A stretch of 64,000 nt of DNA, taken from positions 248,001 through 312,000 of the forward strand of contig NZ_LFRI01000341.1 of assembly GCF_001447195.1 (NCBI RefSeq), in the 5' to 3' direction. Below are positions 38,661-47,318 of this stretch, piece after piece. A program made the position numbers and the translations under genes. Under the pieces are notes generated by a model. It searched no databases, was not told where the DNA came from, and was given only the letters and a program-made list of their open reading frames with translations. The stretch's first letter is position 1. Each line of letters begins with the position of its first letter. The DNA comes from Aquabacterium parvum (lineage in GTDB: Bacteria; Pseudomonadota; Gammaproteobacteria; Burkholderiales; Burkholderiaceae_C).

Positions 38661-41060
38661 ATGAGCGATTCAGACTCCCGCGGCGACAGCGCCACTTCCT
38701 CGGCCAGCCGAGGCCCCTGGTGGCAGCGCTGGGTCATGAGACCCATCCTGGTGCTCAGCGGCTTGGTGATCGCAGCCGTGCTCTCGGGCGTCCTGCTGGT
38801 GGGCATCGGCCTGTCGGTGGCCTACCCGAACCTGCCAGACGTCAAGGGCCTGACCGATTACCGACCGAAGATGCCCCTGCGCGTTTTCTCGGCCGACAAC
38901 ATCCTGATCGGCGAATTCGGGGAAGAAAAGCGCAATTTCATGCGCATCGCAGAGATCCCGAAGGTGATGCGCGATGCCGTGCTGGCCATCGAGGACGCCC
39001 GCTTTTACCGCCACGGAGGCGTCGACTACCTGGGCGTGCTGCGAGCCGGCCTGGCCAACTTCGGCGAATCCCGCAGCCAGGGCGCCTCGACCATCACGAT
39101 GCAGGTGGCTCGCAACTTCTACCTGCCCACCGAAAAAACGATGACCCGCAAGATCTACGAGATCTTGCTGGCGCTCAAGATCGAGAGCCTGCTGACCAAG
39201 GACCAGATCCTGGAGCTCTACATGAACCAGATCTACCTGGGTCAAAGAGCCTATGGCTTTGCTGCGGCATGCGAGACCTACTTCGGCAAGCCCATCAAGG
39301 ACGTCACCATCGCGGAAGCGGCCATGCTGGCGGGCCTGCCCAAGGCGCCATCGGCGTACAACCCCGTTCGCAACCCCCGTCGTGCCACCATCCGTCAGCA
39401 GTACATCATCGACCGGATGCTCGAGAACGGCTTCATCACCGAAGAGCAGCGCGACGAGGCCAAGGCCGAAAAGCTCAAGTACCGCAACAAGGCACCGATC
39501 CCGCTGCACGCCGAGTACGCCGCCGAGGCGGCGCGCCTGCTCATGCACGAGCAGTACGGCCCCGATGCCTACACCCGAGGCCTGAACGTCTACACCTCGA
39601 TCAACATGGTCGAGCAGGAAGCGGCCAACAAGGCCATGCGCAAAGGCCTGCTGGACTTCGATCGCCGCCAGGCCTGGCGCGGCCCCGAGGGCTACATCGA
39701 CCTGCCGCAGGACCCCAAGCTGGTCGACGTGCGCATCGCCGAAGCCCTGGAAGACCACCCCGACAGCGAAGACATGCGCGCTGCCGTGGTGCTGGTGGCC
39801 GAGCCCCGCAAGATCGTGGCAGCGCTGCAATCGGGCGAGCAGGTCGAGGTGGGGCCAGAAGGGCTGAAGGCCGTGGGCAACGCACTCAACGAGAAAGCCA
39901 CGCCCAAACAACAGATCCGACGTGGCGCCGTCATCCGCGTGAGCAAAGACACCAAGCAGGACCGCTGGGTGGTCATGCAGTTCCCCGAGGTGCAAGGCGC
40001 CCTCGTGTCGATGGACCCACGCACCGGCCTGATCCGAGCGATGGTGGGCGGCTTCGACTTCACGCACAACAAGTTCAACCACGTGACGCAGGCTTGGCGC
40101 CAGCCGGGATCGAGCTTCAAGCCCTTCATCTACTCGGCAGCGCTGGAGCGAGGCTTCACACCGGCCACCGTGGTCAACGACGCACCGCTGTTCTTCGACG
40201 CCGGCACCACGGGCAGCCAGCCCTGGGAGCCCAAGAACTACGACGGCAAATTCGAAGGCCCGATGACCGTGCGCCGGGCGCTGGCCAAGTCCAAGAACAT
40301 GGTGTCGATCCGCGTGCTGCGCTCCGTGGGCGCCAAAACCGCACAGGAGTGGGTGACGCGCTTCGGCTTCGAGGCCGACAAGCACCCGGCTTACCTGACC
40401 ATGGCCCTGGGCGCCGGCTCTGTGACCCCGCTGCAGATGGCAGACGGCTACGCGGTCTTCGCCAACGGTGGCTACCGCGTCAACCCCTTGCTGGTCACGC
40501 GGGTGACGGACAACCGAGGAGCCGTGCTGGCCCAGTACCGCCCCGCCGTGCTCGACGAAAGCATGCGCGCCATCGACGCTCGCAATGCCTTCGTGATGGG
40601 CAGCCTGCTGCAGGAGATCACCCGCTCGGGCACCGCCGCACGCGCGCAGGCCACGCTCAAGCGGCCCGACCTGTACGGCAAAACCGGCACCACCAACGAC
40701 TCGATGGACGCCTGGTTCGCCGGCTACCAGCCCAACAACGTGGCCGTGGTGTGGATCGGCTACGACCAGCCCCGCAAGCTGGGCGACAAGGAAACCGGCG
40801 GCGGCCTGGCCCTGCCCGTTTGGATCGACTTCATGTCAACCGCCCTGCGCAACGTGCCGGTGGCCGAACCCGTGCCGCCCGAAGGCGTGGTCAACATCGG
40901 CGGCGAATGGTTCTACGAGGAGTACACCCCGTCGACCGGCGTGAAGGAGCTTGCGCACGAAGGCGAAGGCGAGAACCCGGCTCAGCCTGCGCCCAGCCCC
41001 GCCAGCCAGGAAGAGAAAAAGGGCATCCTCGACCTCTTCGGCGGCACCAAGCCAGAGTGA
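38661..41060 (+). CDS. mrcA: class A penicillin-binding protein 1A
   Basis: Bifunctional peptidoglycan glycosyltransferase and DD-transpeptidase of 799 residues, anchored by one membrane segment (ILVLSGLVIAAVLSGVLLVG). The GT51 domain has EDARFYRHGGVDYLG (catalytic Glu near 111) and GASTITMQVARNFYL; an OB-like insertion precedes the transpeptidase with Ser484 in PGSSFKPF, the SKN box and YGKTGTTND. The C-terminal tail is Pro/Glu-rich. The divergent pairing with pilMNOPQ is the standard ponA arrangement. Its stop is directly adjacent to the convergent cyaY stop. Confidence 0.96.
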   Translation: MSDSDSRGDSATSSASRGPWWQRWVMRPILVLSGLVIAAVLSGVLLVGIGLSVAYPNLPDVKGLTDYRPKMPLRVFSADNILIGEFGEEKRNFMRIAEIPKVMRDAVLAIEDARFYRHGGVDYLGVLRAGLANFGESRSQGASTITMQVARNFYLPTEKTMTRKIYEILLALKIESLLTKDQILELYMNQIYLGQRAYGFAAACETYFGKPIKDVTIAEAAMLAGLPKAPSAYNPVRNPRRATIRQQYIIDRMLENGFITEEQRDEAKAEKLKYRNKAPIPLHAEYAAEAARLLMHEQYGPDAYTRGLNVYTSINMVEQEAANKAMRKGLLDFDRRQAWRGPEGYIDLPQDPKLVDVRIAEALEDHPDSEDMRAAVVLVAEPRKIVAALQSGEQVEVGPEGLKAVGNALNEKATPKQQIRRGAVIRVSKDTKQDRWVVMQFPEVQGALVSMDPRTGLIRAMVGGFDFTHNKFNHVTQAWRQPGSSFKPFIYSAALERGFTPATVVNDAPLFFDAGTTGSQPWEPKNYDGKFEGPMTVRRALAKSKNMVSIRVLRSVGAKTAQEWVTRFGFEADKHPAYLTMALGAGSVTPLQMADGYAVFANGGYRVNPLLVTRVTDNRGAVLAQYRPAVLDESMRAIDARNAFVMGSLLQEITRSGTAARAQATLKRPDLYGKTGTTNDSMDAWFAGYQPNNVAVVWIGYDQPRKLGDKETGGGLALPVWIDFMSTALRNVPVAEPVPPEGVVNIGGEWFYEEYTPSTGVKELAHEGEGENPAQPAPSPASQEEKKGILDLFGGTKPE

Positions 41061-41414
41061 TCAGAACTTCAGAGGCTTGCGAGACTGCTCGCCTGCGCAG
41101 GCAGACAGCAAGGCGAAGAATTCTTCGCCAGAGCGTGTGTCGCGCCACAGACCCTGATCGTCCAGCTTGAAGTGAAAGCCGCCGCGCCTGGCCGCCAGCC
41201 ACAGCTCTTGCAAAGGTGGCTGAGCGTTGACGATGAGTTGGCTGCGATCGGGCAGGCTCAGCGTCAACATGCCACCGGTGCGGGCCGCATCGATGTCGAT
41301 GACGTCTTCTTCGAGCCAGGTGTCGACCGTCTTTTCGATGCGCGCCAGCGTGGCGGAAATGACCTCGTGGTACTGGGCATCGGTCAGGGCCTGGGGGGCG
41401 CCGGGGGTGGACAT
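41061..41414 (-). CDS. cyaY: CyaY, frataxin-like iron-sulfur assembly protein
   Basis: Small cytoplasmic iron-binding regulator of Fe-S cluster assembly on IscS, 117 residues. The acidic first helix and strand (VDTWLEEDVIDIDAARTGGM), LTLSLPDRSQLIVNAQPP and ELWLAARRGGFHF match frataxin. ATG 41414 is preceded by AAGGA. It is divergent from lptM-lysA with 24 bases between starts, a conserved arrangement in proteobacteria. Confidence 0.95.
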   Translation of the reverse strand: MSTPGAPQALTDAQYHEVISATLARIEKTVDTWLEEDVIDIDAARTGGMLTLSLPDRSQLIVNAQPPLQELWLAARRGGFHFKLDDQGLWRDTRSGEEFFALLSACAGEQSRKPLKF

Positions 41415-41438
41415 GGCGGTTTCCTTAGAATCGGGGGC

Positions 41439-41591
41439 ATGGAACACAACATCCGAATTCTAGGCAGACTGGCAGCCGCCGTCGCACTTGGGGCCTCTCT
41501 GCTGCTGAGCGGCTGCGGCCTCAAGGGCCCACTGTACCTGCCCGCCCCGGCCCAGGCCACCCCTCAACCCGCCCCCGCAGCCTCGCAATGA
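41439..41591 (+). CDS. lptM: LptM (YifL-like) small outer-membrane lipoprotein
   Basis: A 50-residue lipoprotein: signal peptide, lipobox LLSGC and the family signature CGLKGPLYLP, then a Pro/Ala tail. In E. coli LptM helps the LptD translocon form its native disulfides. The gene is easily missed by length cut-offs. Its stop overlaps the lysA ATG (ATGA), and it is divergent from cyaY, which matches the conserved cyaY / lptM-lysA locus. Confidence 0.9.
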   Translation: MEHNIRILGRLAAAVALGASLLLSGCGLKGPLYLPAPAQATPQPAPAASQ

Positions 41592-42862
41592 CCCTCCCCG
41601 GCTCCCCCTTCCTGTCCTGGCGCGGCCCGGACCTGTACCTTGATGACGTGCGTCTGGCCGACCTGGCCCGCCAGCACGGCACGCCGCTGTACGTTTATTC
41701 GCGCCGCGCCATGCTGGCCGCGCTCGCGCCCTACCAACGCGCCCTGCAAGGCCGCAAGCACCTGGTCTGCTACGCCGTCAAGGCCAACTCCAACCTGGCG
41801 GTTTTGCAGACCTTCGCCCAGGCCGGCTGCGGTTTCGACATCGTGTCCTCGGGCGAGCTCGCACGCGTGCTGGCAGCAGGTGGTGACGCCGCCAAGGTGG
41901 TGTTCTCCGGCGTGGGCAAGACCCGCGCTGAAATGGCCGAGGCGCTGCAGGCCGGCGTGAAGTGCTTCAACGTCGAGAGCACGGCCGAGCTCGAGGTGCT
42001 GTCGCAAGTGGCATCGGGCCTGGGGCTGACGGCTCGCGTGAGCCTGCGTGTCAACCCCGACGTGGACGCCGGCACCCACCCCTACATCTCGACGGGCCTG
42101 AAGGGCAACAAGTTTGGTGTGGCGCACGAGGTGGCCCTGGCCGCCTACCGCCGCGCCGCCGCCCTGCCCGGCATCCAGGTCGTCGGCATCGACTGCCACA
42201 TCGGCTCGCAGATCGCCGACGTCTCGCCCTACCTCGACGCACTCGACCGCGTGCTCGACCTGGTCGAGGCCATCGAAGCCGCCGGCATCCCCATCCACCA
42301 CCTGGACCTGGGCGGCGGGCTGGGGATCACCTACACCGACGAGACCCCGCCCAAGGCGGACGAGCTGATCGCCAAGCTGCTGGCCAAGATCGACGCGCGT
42401 GGCCACGGCCAGCGCGAGGTGATGTTCGAGCCGGGTCGCTCGCTGGTGGGCAACGCCGGCGTGCTGCTGACCGACGTGCTCTTCCTCAAGGAGGGCGAGC
42501 AGAAGAACTTCTGCGTGGTCGACGCGGCCATGAACGACCTCATGCGCCCTGCCCTGTACGAGGCCTGGATGGGCATCGTCAACACGCACCAGCGCGAGGG
42601 CAGCCCTGCCCTGACCTGGGACGTGGTCGGCCCGGTGTGCGAGTCGGGCGACTGGCTGGGCCGCGACCGCTCGCTGGCCGTGCAGGCGGGTGACGTGCTG
42701 GCCGTTCTGTCGGCTGGCGCTTACGGCATGACGATGGCCAGCAACTACAACACCCGAGGCCGCGCGGCCGAGGTGATGGTGGACGGCGAGCAGACCTGGG
42801 TGATCCGCGAGCGCGAGACGGTGCAGCAGTTGCTGGCCAATGAGCGCTTGATCAAGGACTGA
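41588..42862 (+). CDS. lysA: diaminopimelate decarboxylase
   Basis: PLP-dependent fold-type III enzyme making L-lysine from meso-diaminopimelate, 424 residues. The PLP Lys65 is in VCYAVKANSNLAV; later motifs are GFDIVSSGEL, HIGSQIADVSPY, LDLGGGLGITY, EPGRSLVGNAG and CESGDWLGRDR, as in LysA rather than speA. Translationally coupled to lptM. A strong terminator follows. Confidence 0.97.
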   Translation: MTLPGSPFLSWRGPDLYLDDVRLADLARQHGTPLYVYSRRAMLAALAPYQRALQGRKHLVCYAVKANSNLAVLQTFAQAGCGFDIVSSGELARVLAAGGDAAKVVFSGVGKTRAEMAEALQAGVKCFNVESTAELEVLSQVASGLGLTARVSLRVNPDVDAGTHPYISTGLKGNKFGVAHEVALAAYRRAAALPGIQVVGIDCHIGSQIADVSPYLDALDRVLDLVEAIEAAGIPIHHLDLGGGLGITYTDETPPKADELIAKLLAKIDARGHGQREVMFEPGRSLVGNAGVLLTDVLFLKEGEQKNFCVVDAAMNDLMRPALYEAWMGIVNTHQREGSPALTWDVVGPVCESGDWLGRDRSLAVQAGDVLAVLSAGAYGMTMASNYNTRGRAAEVMVDGEQTWVIRERETVQQLLANERLIKD

Positions 42863-42898
42863 GTCGCCTGGGGCGATCCGCCCCGCATCGGTCGGCAC

Positions 42899-42922
42899 AA
42901 CGGGCCCCTTGGGGCCCGTTTT
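42899..42922 (+). terminator. lysA terminator
   Basis: AACGGGCCCC and GGGGCCCGTT form a 10-base-pair GC-rich hairpin followed by TTTTCTTT, 37 bases after the lysA stop. Confidence 0.85.
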
Positions 42923-42969
42923 CTTTCAGCGGGTGGCGATCGCTGGACGCCTTGGGTGGACGTCGCATG

Positions 42970-42993
42970 AAAAAAGCCGCCCGAGGGCGGCTT
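42970..42993 (-). terminator. porin 1 terminator
   Basis: On the minus strand AAAGCCGCCC, short loop, GGGCGGCTTTTTT ends the porin transcript 25 bases past its stop. Confidence 0.85.
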
Positions 42994-43017
42994 TGGGTGA
43001 CGAAGCGAGAGCCTCTA

Positions 43018-44328
43018 TCAGAAGTTGTGGCGAACGCCCAAGGCCAGTTGGGTGGACTTGCCGTCGGGTGAGATGCCCAGACCAGCGAGGGTGGGCACTT
43101 CGCGGATGCCGGTTGCCGCCAGGGTAACAGCGGGGCCCACGCCCTTGTCCTTGATCTGCTCGTAGCGGGTGTACAGCGTGGTGCGCTTGGACAGCGAGTA
43201 CTCGGCACCCAGGGTGTATGCCTGGTTCTTGCCGCGGCTTTCGTTGCGGAACTTGGTTTCAGACCATTGCGCCAGGAAAGCCATGGCACCGATTTCATAA
43301 CGGGTGCCCAGCACCAGCGAACTGACCTTCAGCTTGCCGTCCGTGATTCCAACCAGGCTGGCGGGCAAACCAGCGCCGTTGATGTCGTAGGCGGCGCGGC
43401 CGAAGGAGCCGTTCAGGGTCAGGCCAAGCTCTTTGAAGACGTACTTGCCGCCCAGGTTCCAGACCGAGTAATCATCGACCTGGAACAAAGTGGTGGCCGA
43501 GCCGCTGATGATTGCCACGACCGGCGTGTTGTCGAAATTGGTGCGGCCATAACCCAGTGTCACGGTCAGATCGCTGATGGCATAAGCGCCGAAAGCACCC
43601 AGGCTGCGGCCACGGCCGTCCTTGTTTTCATTGGCAGCCGTGATACCGCCCAGGATCTGGCCATTGGCATCGGAACCGCCAGAGGTGCTGCGCAGCGCGT
43701 TGACCTTCTGGGCCACGCCCGCGTTGGGCGAATAGCCCAGCTGGCCGCGGAAACCACCCGCTTGCAGCGAATAGGTAAGCGCGTTGTCCCAGCGGATGTT
43801 CAGGTTGTTGGACAGACCGCCTTCAACGAACTGGTCGGTCGAGCCGAAACGTTCGGTGGTGACCAAGGCGCTAGAAAAGAAGATGGGGGCGTATTGACGG
43901 CCAGCACGGAACTCACCGAACGGCGTGGTCAGACCGACATAGGCCTGGCGACCGAACAGGCGCCCGTCACGCAGCAGGGCACCGTTATCCACGCCCATTT
44001 GGCCTTCCAGGACGAAGTTGCCCTTGTAGCCATTGCCAAGGTCTTCGACACCACGGAAGCCCAGCGACGACTGCGAACTTGTGTCCGGCCCTACCCTGGT
44101 CATGCTCTGCTGGGAACGCAAGGCCGAAGACAAGGCAGCGGCGGTACCAGCGCCGAGAAGACCCGTCGATGCCGGGGCTGTGATGGCATCGCCAGAAGTA
44201 CGCTTGACGCGGTCAACCGAAACGTCAATGTTGCCGTAGATGGTGACGCTGGACTGGGCCAGTGCGGTGCCCGAGGCCAGGGCGGTCAGGGCCAGAGCGA
44301 TGGCCGAGGACAGAACGCGCTTTTGCAT
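43018..44328 (-). CDS. outer-membrane porin (Burkholderiales Gram-negative porin family)
   Basis: A 16-stranded general-diffusion porin of 436 residues. Signal peptide about 1-24 (SSAIALALTALASGTALAQ), then SSVTIYGNIDVSVDRV, FRGVEDLGNGYKGNFVLEGQ, FGRQAYVGLTTPFGEFRAGR and the terminal strand LALGVRHNF, whose final Phe is the BAM signal. AGGAG precedes the ATG by about 5 bases. It sits in tandem with a second porin of the same family, but each has its own terminator. Confidence 0.95.
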   Translation of the reverse strand: MQKRVLSSAIALALTALASGTALAQSSVTIYGNIDVSVDRVKRTSGDAITAPASTGLLGAGTAAALSSALRSQQSMTRVGPDTSSQSSLGFRGVEDLGNGYKGNFVLEGQMGVDNGALLRDGRLFGRQAYVGLTTPFGEFRAGRQYAPIFFSSALVTTERFGSTDQFVEGGLSNNLNIRWDNALTYSLQAGGFRGQLGYSPNAGVAQKVNALRSTSGGSDANGQILGGITAANENKDGRGRSLGAFGAYAISDLTVTLGYGRTNFDNTPVVAIISGSATTLFQVDDYSVWNLGGKYVFKELGLTLNGSFGRAAYDINGAGLPASLVGITDGKLKVSSLVLGTRYEIGAMAFLAQWSETKFRNESRGKNQAYTLGAEYSLSKRTTLYTRYEQIKDKGVGPAVTLAATGIREVPTLAGLGISPDGKSTQLALGVRHNF

Positions 44329-44345
44329 TTGGATCTCCTAGATGT

Positions 44346-44363
44346 CCCCCCTGAAACGGGGGG
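44346..44363 (-). promoter_or_regulatory. GC hairpin in the porin 1 leader
   Basis: CCCCCC, loop TGAAAC, GGGGGG: a perfect six-base-pair stem 17 bases upstream of the porin ATG and just before its ribosome binding site. It could be an mRNA-stability or small-RNA control element; no T-run follows. Confidence 0.4.
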
Positions 44364-44500
44364 CGTGAGGAATTGTTGCTGAGGGGTTCGGGCACGACAC
44401 TCAGGTTTCCGCTAGGTTGTTGCGCCAGGGCGACAACCCTCGGCACGGCAGCGGACATGGATCAAACACAAGGGGGCAGATCAAACGCCGGACAGGCATG

Positions 44501-44527
44501 AAAAAAGGGGGCCGAAGCCCCCTTTTT
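44501..44527. terminator. bidirectional terminator after porin 2
   Basis: AAAAAAGGGGGC, loop CGAA, GCCCCCTTTTT. It lies 22 bases beyond the porin 2 stop on the minus strand; the A-run gives the required T-run. Confidence 0.88.
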
Positions 44528-44548
44528 GCTGAGTCGGTTGGAAACCGA

Positions 44549-45619
44549 TCAGAAGCAGTGGCGAACGCCGACGGCCAGACCGCGCGACGACTTGTCGTTG
44601 GCGATGGTCACGCCGGACACCGACAGGTCGGTGTTCTTGTCGTTGCGCACTTGCGTGAACAGGGCGTACAAGGCGGTACGCTTGCTCAGGTCGTACTGTG
44701 CACGGAAGGTCAGGATGCTGGCCTTGTCGTCCTGGGTGTTCTTGTTGTTGAAGCTACCAGCAACTGCGGTGTTGGTTGCGTCACCCTTAGCTCCACGAAC
44801 CTGGGCGTAGCCGCCGGTCAGGGTCACGCCAGTCGCCACAGGCACGGCAACCTTGAAACCGTACAGGTTGCGATCGTCGTACTGTTGACCAGAAGCGGTG
44901 TCGCGGTCGTCGGTGTTGTAATAGGCAGTCAGCTTGGCCACGCCGAAGTCGTAGGCACCAAAAACCAGCACGCCGGTGTTTTCGACGTCCCCAGCCACAT
45001 CGGTGTTGGCCTTGATGTAGCTCAAGCCAGCCGACAGGGGGCCATTGGCGTAGGCGGCGCTGAAGCCGTAGGTGCGGCCGTCGTTGCCGTTGTCTTCCGT
45101 GGTGACGCTCGAGCTGTAGCCAGTCGAGAACTGGGCAGCCAGGGTCAGGCCGGGAACCAGGGTCGGGGCGATGTAGGTGATGGCGTTGTCCAGACGGCGC
45201 AGGTCGTTGCCAGCCAGCACGCCGGAGATCTTGCCTTCGTCGTAGGCTTGGGCGCCGGTCACGCCAAACAGTTGAGCGCCGATCAGCGAGTCTTGGCGAC
45301 CCAGGCGGACTTCACCGAAACCACCGGCCAGGCCGACGTAAGCCGAGCGGCTGAAGAAGGCAGAGTCAGAACCACCGTTGTCAACCTTGGCGCTCGCGTC
45401 CAGCAGGAAGGTGGCCTTCAGGCCGCCGCCCAGGTCTTCCACGCCCTTGAAGGCGATGCGCGAAGAAGCCAGGTTGTCGGAGGACACGCGGGTGACGGTC
45501 TTGTCGCCCTTGACGGACTCAACAGAAGCGTCGACCACACCGTACAGGGTGACGGAGGATTGAGCGAAGGCAGCCGAGGAGGCAGCGATGGCGGCCAGAT
45601 CCAGCACAGTCTTTTTCAT
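44549..45619 (-). CDS. outer-membrane porin, second copy of the family
   Basis: Trimeric diffusion porin of about 356 residues. The signal peptide MKKTVLDLAAIAASSAAFAQ carries an unusual Asp in its hydrophobic core. The mature start SSVTLYGVVDASVESV, IAFKGVEDLGGGLKATFLLD and FFSRSAYVGLAGGFGEVRLG match the neighbour. The protein ends VGVRHCF: the final Phe is kept but Cys is unusual next to it. The in-frame upstream extension is not signal-like, so the MKK start is preferred. Divergent from ruvB. Confidence 0.93.
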   Translation of the reverse strand: MKKTVLDLAAIAASSAAFAQSSVTLYGVVDASVESVKGDKTVTRVSSDNLASSRIAFKGVEDLGGGLKATFLLDASAKVDNGGSDSAFFSRSAYVGLAGGFGEVRLGRQDSLIGAQLFGVTGAQAYDEGKISGVLAGNDLRRLDNAITYIAPTLVPGLTLAAQFSTGYSSSVTTEDNGNDGRTYGFSAAYANGPLSAGLSYIKANTDVAGDVENTGVLVFGAYDFGVAKLTAYYNTDDRDTASGQQYDDRNLYGFKVAVPVATGVTLTGGYAQVRGAKGDATNTAVAGSFNNKNTQDDKASILTFRAQYDLSKRTALYALFTQVRNDKNTDLSVSGVTIANDKSSRGLAVGVRHCF

Positions 45620-45751
45620 GGAGTTATCCAAAGTCTGAACCAGAGGCTCCAGCTTCGCCGGCGCGTGTCTGCAAGTCACTTGGGTGACCCCGCCACGCCG
45701 TTCGAGCGCTGGAACTGTTGGGGATTGCACCAGATTCTTCAAAGTTGCTTG

Positions 45752-45767
45752 ATGACATGGTTGTCAT
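45752..45767. promoter_or_regulatory. inverted repeat between porin 2 and ruvB
   Basis: ATGACA, TGGT, TGTCAT: a perfect 6+6 repeat with a 4-base spacer, 133 bases upstream of porin 2 and 66 bases before ruvB. It could be a regulator-binding site; no family is recognised. The rest of the 213-base gap holds nothing clear beyond a GATAAT -10-like box at 45821 for ruvB. Confidence 0.35.
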
Positions 45768-45832
45768 AACGATGCTCCATGCGGCTCATCGTTGCCCTGA
45801 TGCAACACCGCCCTGGGCCGGATAATCACACC

Positions 45833-46942
45833 ATGAGCATCCAGACCGACGATTTCGGCTCCGGCCGCGGCGAGCCCGAGCGCCCCTCTCGCCAGGGCGG
45901 CGCCCCCGAGAGCGTGCCCTCGGGGCGTGTGGTGGAGGCTGGCGTCAGCTCCCCCCAGGAGGACGCGCTGGAGCGTGCGCTGCGCCCGAAAGACCTTGAC
46001 GAGTACATCGGCCAGGCCAAGGCGCGCGAGCAGCTCGAAATCTTCATCGGCGCAGCCAAAAAGCGCAGCGAGGCCCTCGACCACGTGCTGCTGTTCGGCC
46101 CGCCCGGCCTGGGTAAAACCACGCTGAGCCACATCATCGCCACCGAACTGGGCGTCAACTTGCGCCAAACCTCGGGGCCCGTGCTTGAAAAGCCCAAGGA
46201 CCTGGCGGCCATCCTGACCAACCTGGAGCGCAACGACGTCCTGTTCATCGACGAAATCCACCGCCTCAGCCCGGTGGTCGAAGAGATCCTCTACCCCGCG
46301 CTGGAGGACTACCAGATCGACATCATGATTGGCGAGGGGCCGGCGGCGCGCTCGATCAAGCTGGACCTGCAGCCCTTCACGCTGGTGGGCGCCACCACGC
46401 GGGCCGGCATGCTGACCAACCCGCTGCGTGACCGATTCGGTATCGTGGCGCGGCTGGAGTTCTACACGGCGGCTGAGTTGCAGCGCATCGTGACGCGCTC
46501 GGCCAAGCTGCTGGGCGCGCCGATCGACGCCGAGGGCGCGTTGGAGGTGGCGCGTCGATCGCGCGGCACGCCCCGCATCGCCAACCGGCTGCTGCGCCGG
46601 GTGCGCGACTACGCCGACGTCAAGGGCACAGGGCACATCACCAAAGAGATCGCAGACAAGGCCCTTGCCATGCTGGACGTGGACCCCATCGGCTTTGACG
46701 TGATGGACCGCAAGCTGCTCGAAGCCATCATTCACCGCTTCGACGGTGGCCCGGTGGGCCTGGACAACGTGGCTGCGGCCATCGGCGAGGAGCGGGACAC
46801 GATCGAGGACGTGATCGAGCCTTATCTGATCCAGCAAGGTTTCCTGCAGCGCACGCCGCGCGGGCGGGTGGCGACGTCGGCCGCCTTCAGGCACCTGGGG
46901 CTGATCGCGCCACAGGGTGGCAACTTGCTGGACGAAGGTTGA
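45833..46942 (+). CDS. ruvB: RuvB Holliday-junction branch-migration ATPase
   Basis: AAA+ hexameric motor that, with RuvA, drives branch migration; 369 residues. Walker [14 protein letters not shown] (89-97), Walker B in [13 protein letters not shown], sensor [18 protein letters not shown] and the C-terminal winged-helix ([20 protein letters not shown]) are present. The first 40 residues are a variable Gly/Pro/Ser leader. ruvA and ruvC are not in the window, so ruvB is separate from the usual ruvCAB cluster or the others lie elsewhere. Confidence 0.97.
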   Translation: MSIQTDDFGSGRGEPERPSRQGGAPESVPSGRVVEAGVSSPQEDALERALRPKDLDEYIGQAKAREQLEIFIGAAKKRSEALDHVLLFGPPGLGKTTLSHIIATELGVNLRQTSGPVLEKPKDLAAILTNLERNDVLFIDEIHRLSPVVEEILYPALEDYQIDIMIGEGPAARSIKLDLQPFTLVGATTRAGMLTNPLRDRFGIVARLEFYTAAELQRIVTRSAKLLGAPIDAEGALEVARRSRGTPRIANRLLRRVRDYADVKGTGHITKEIADKALAMLDVDPIGFDVMDRKLLEAIIHRFDGGPVGLDNVAAAIGEERDTIEDVIEPYLIQQGFLQRTPRGRVATSAAFRHLGLIAPQGGNLLDEG

Positions 46943-46996
46943 GCGACTGAGCCGAACTCAGCGCTGCAGCGTGCTGGACACGCAAGGGCAGCACGA

Positions 46997-47010
46997 CAGC
47001 CCCGGGGCTG
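46997..47010. terminator. GC palindrome between ruvB and tusA
   Basis: CAGCCCCGGGGCTG is a perfect 14-base palindrome between two convergent genes, 55 bases past the ruvB stop. No T-run, so function as a terminator is doubtful. Confidence 0.25.
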
Positions 47011-47034
47011 CCCCGGCGTGTGCCCGGGCGCCTC

Positions 47035-47277
47035 TCAGCGCCGACGCAGCAGGTGCGTGTATTCCTCTTTGCCGTCCACTTCCCGGGCCTGCTGATCGAC
47101 CAGGTCGTTGCCGGTCTGGCGGGCAAAAGCCTGGAAGTCGCGCACAGAGCCTGGGTCGGTGGCCAGCACGCGCAGGATTTCACCGCTGTGCATGTCCGAC
47201 AAGGCCTTCTTGGCCTTGAGGATGGGCAGCGGACAAAGCAGGCCGCGGGCGTCGAGTTCCTTGTGGATCAGGTCCAT
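47035..47277 (-). CDS. tusA: TusA/SirA-family sulfur carrier
   Basis: Small sulfurtransferase carrier of 80 residues for tRNA thiolation or related sulfur trafficking. The persulfide Cys15 lies in ARGLLCPLPILKAKKAL, the family signature, followed by EILRVLATDPGSVRDFQAF. It is 41 bases downstream of cysM in the same direction, so both sulfur genes may share a transcript. Confidence 0.92.
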   Translation of the reverse strand: MDLIHKELDARGLLCPLPILKAKKALSDMHSGEILRVLATDPGSVRDFQAFARQTGNDLVDQQAREVDGKEEYTHLLRRR

Positions 47278-47318
47278 GGCTGAGGCTGCGAAGGTTGCGG
47301 GCCGGGTTGGGCCGTTGA

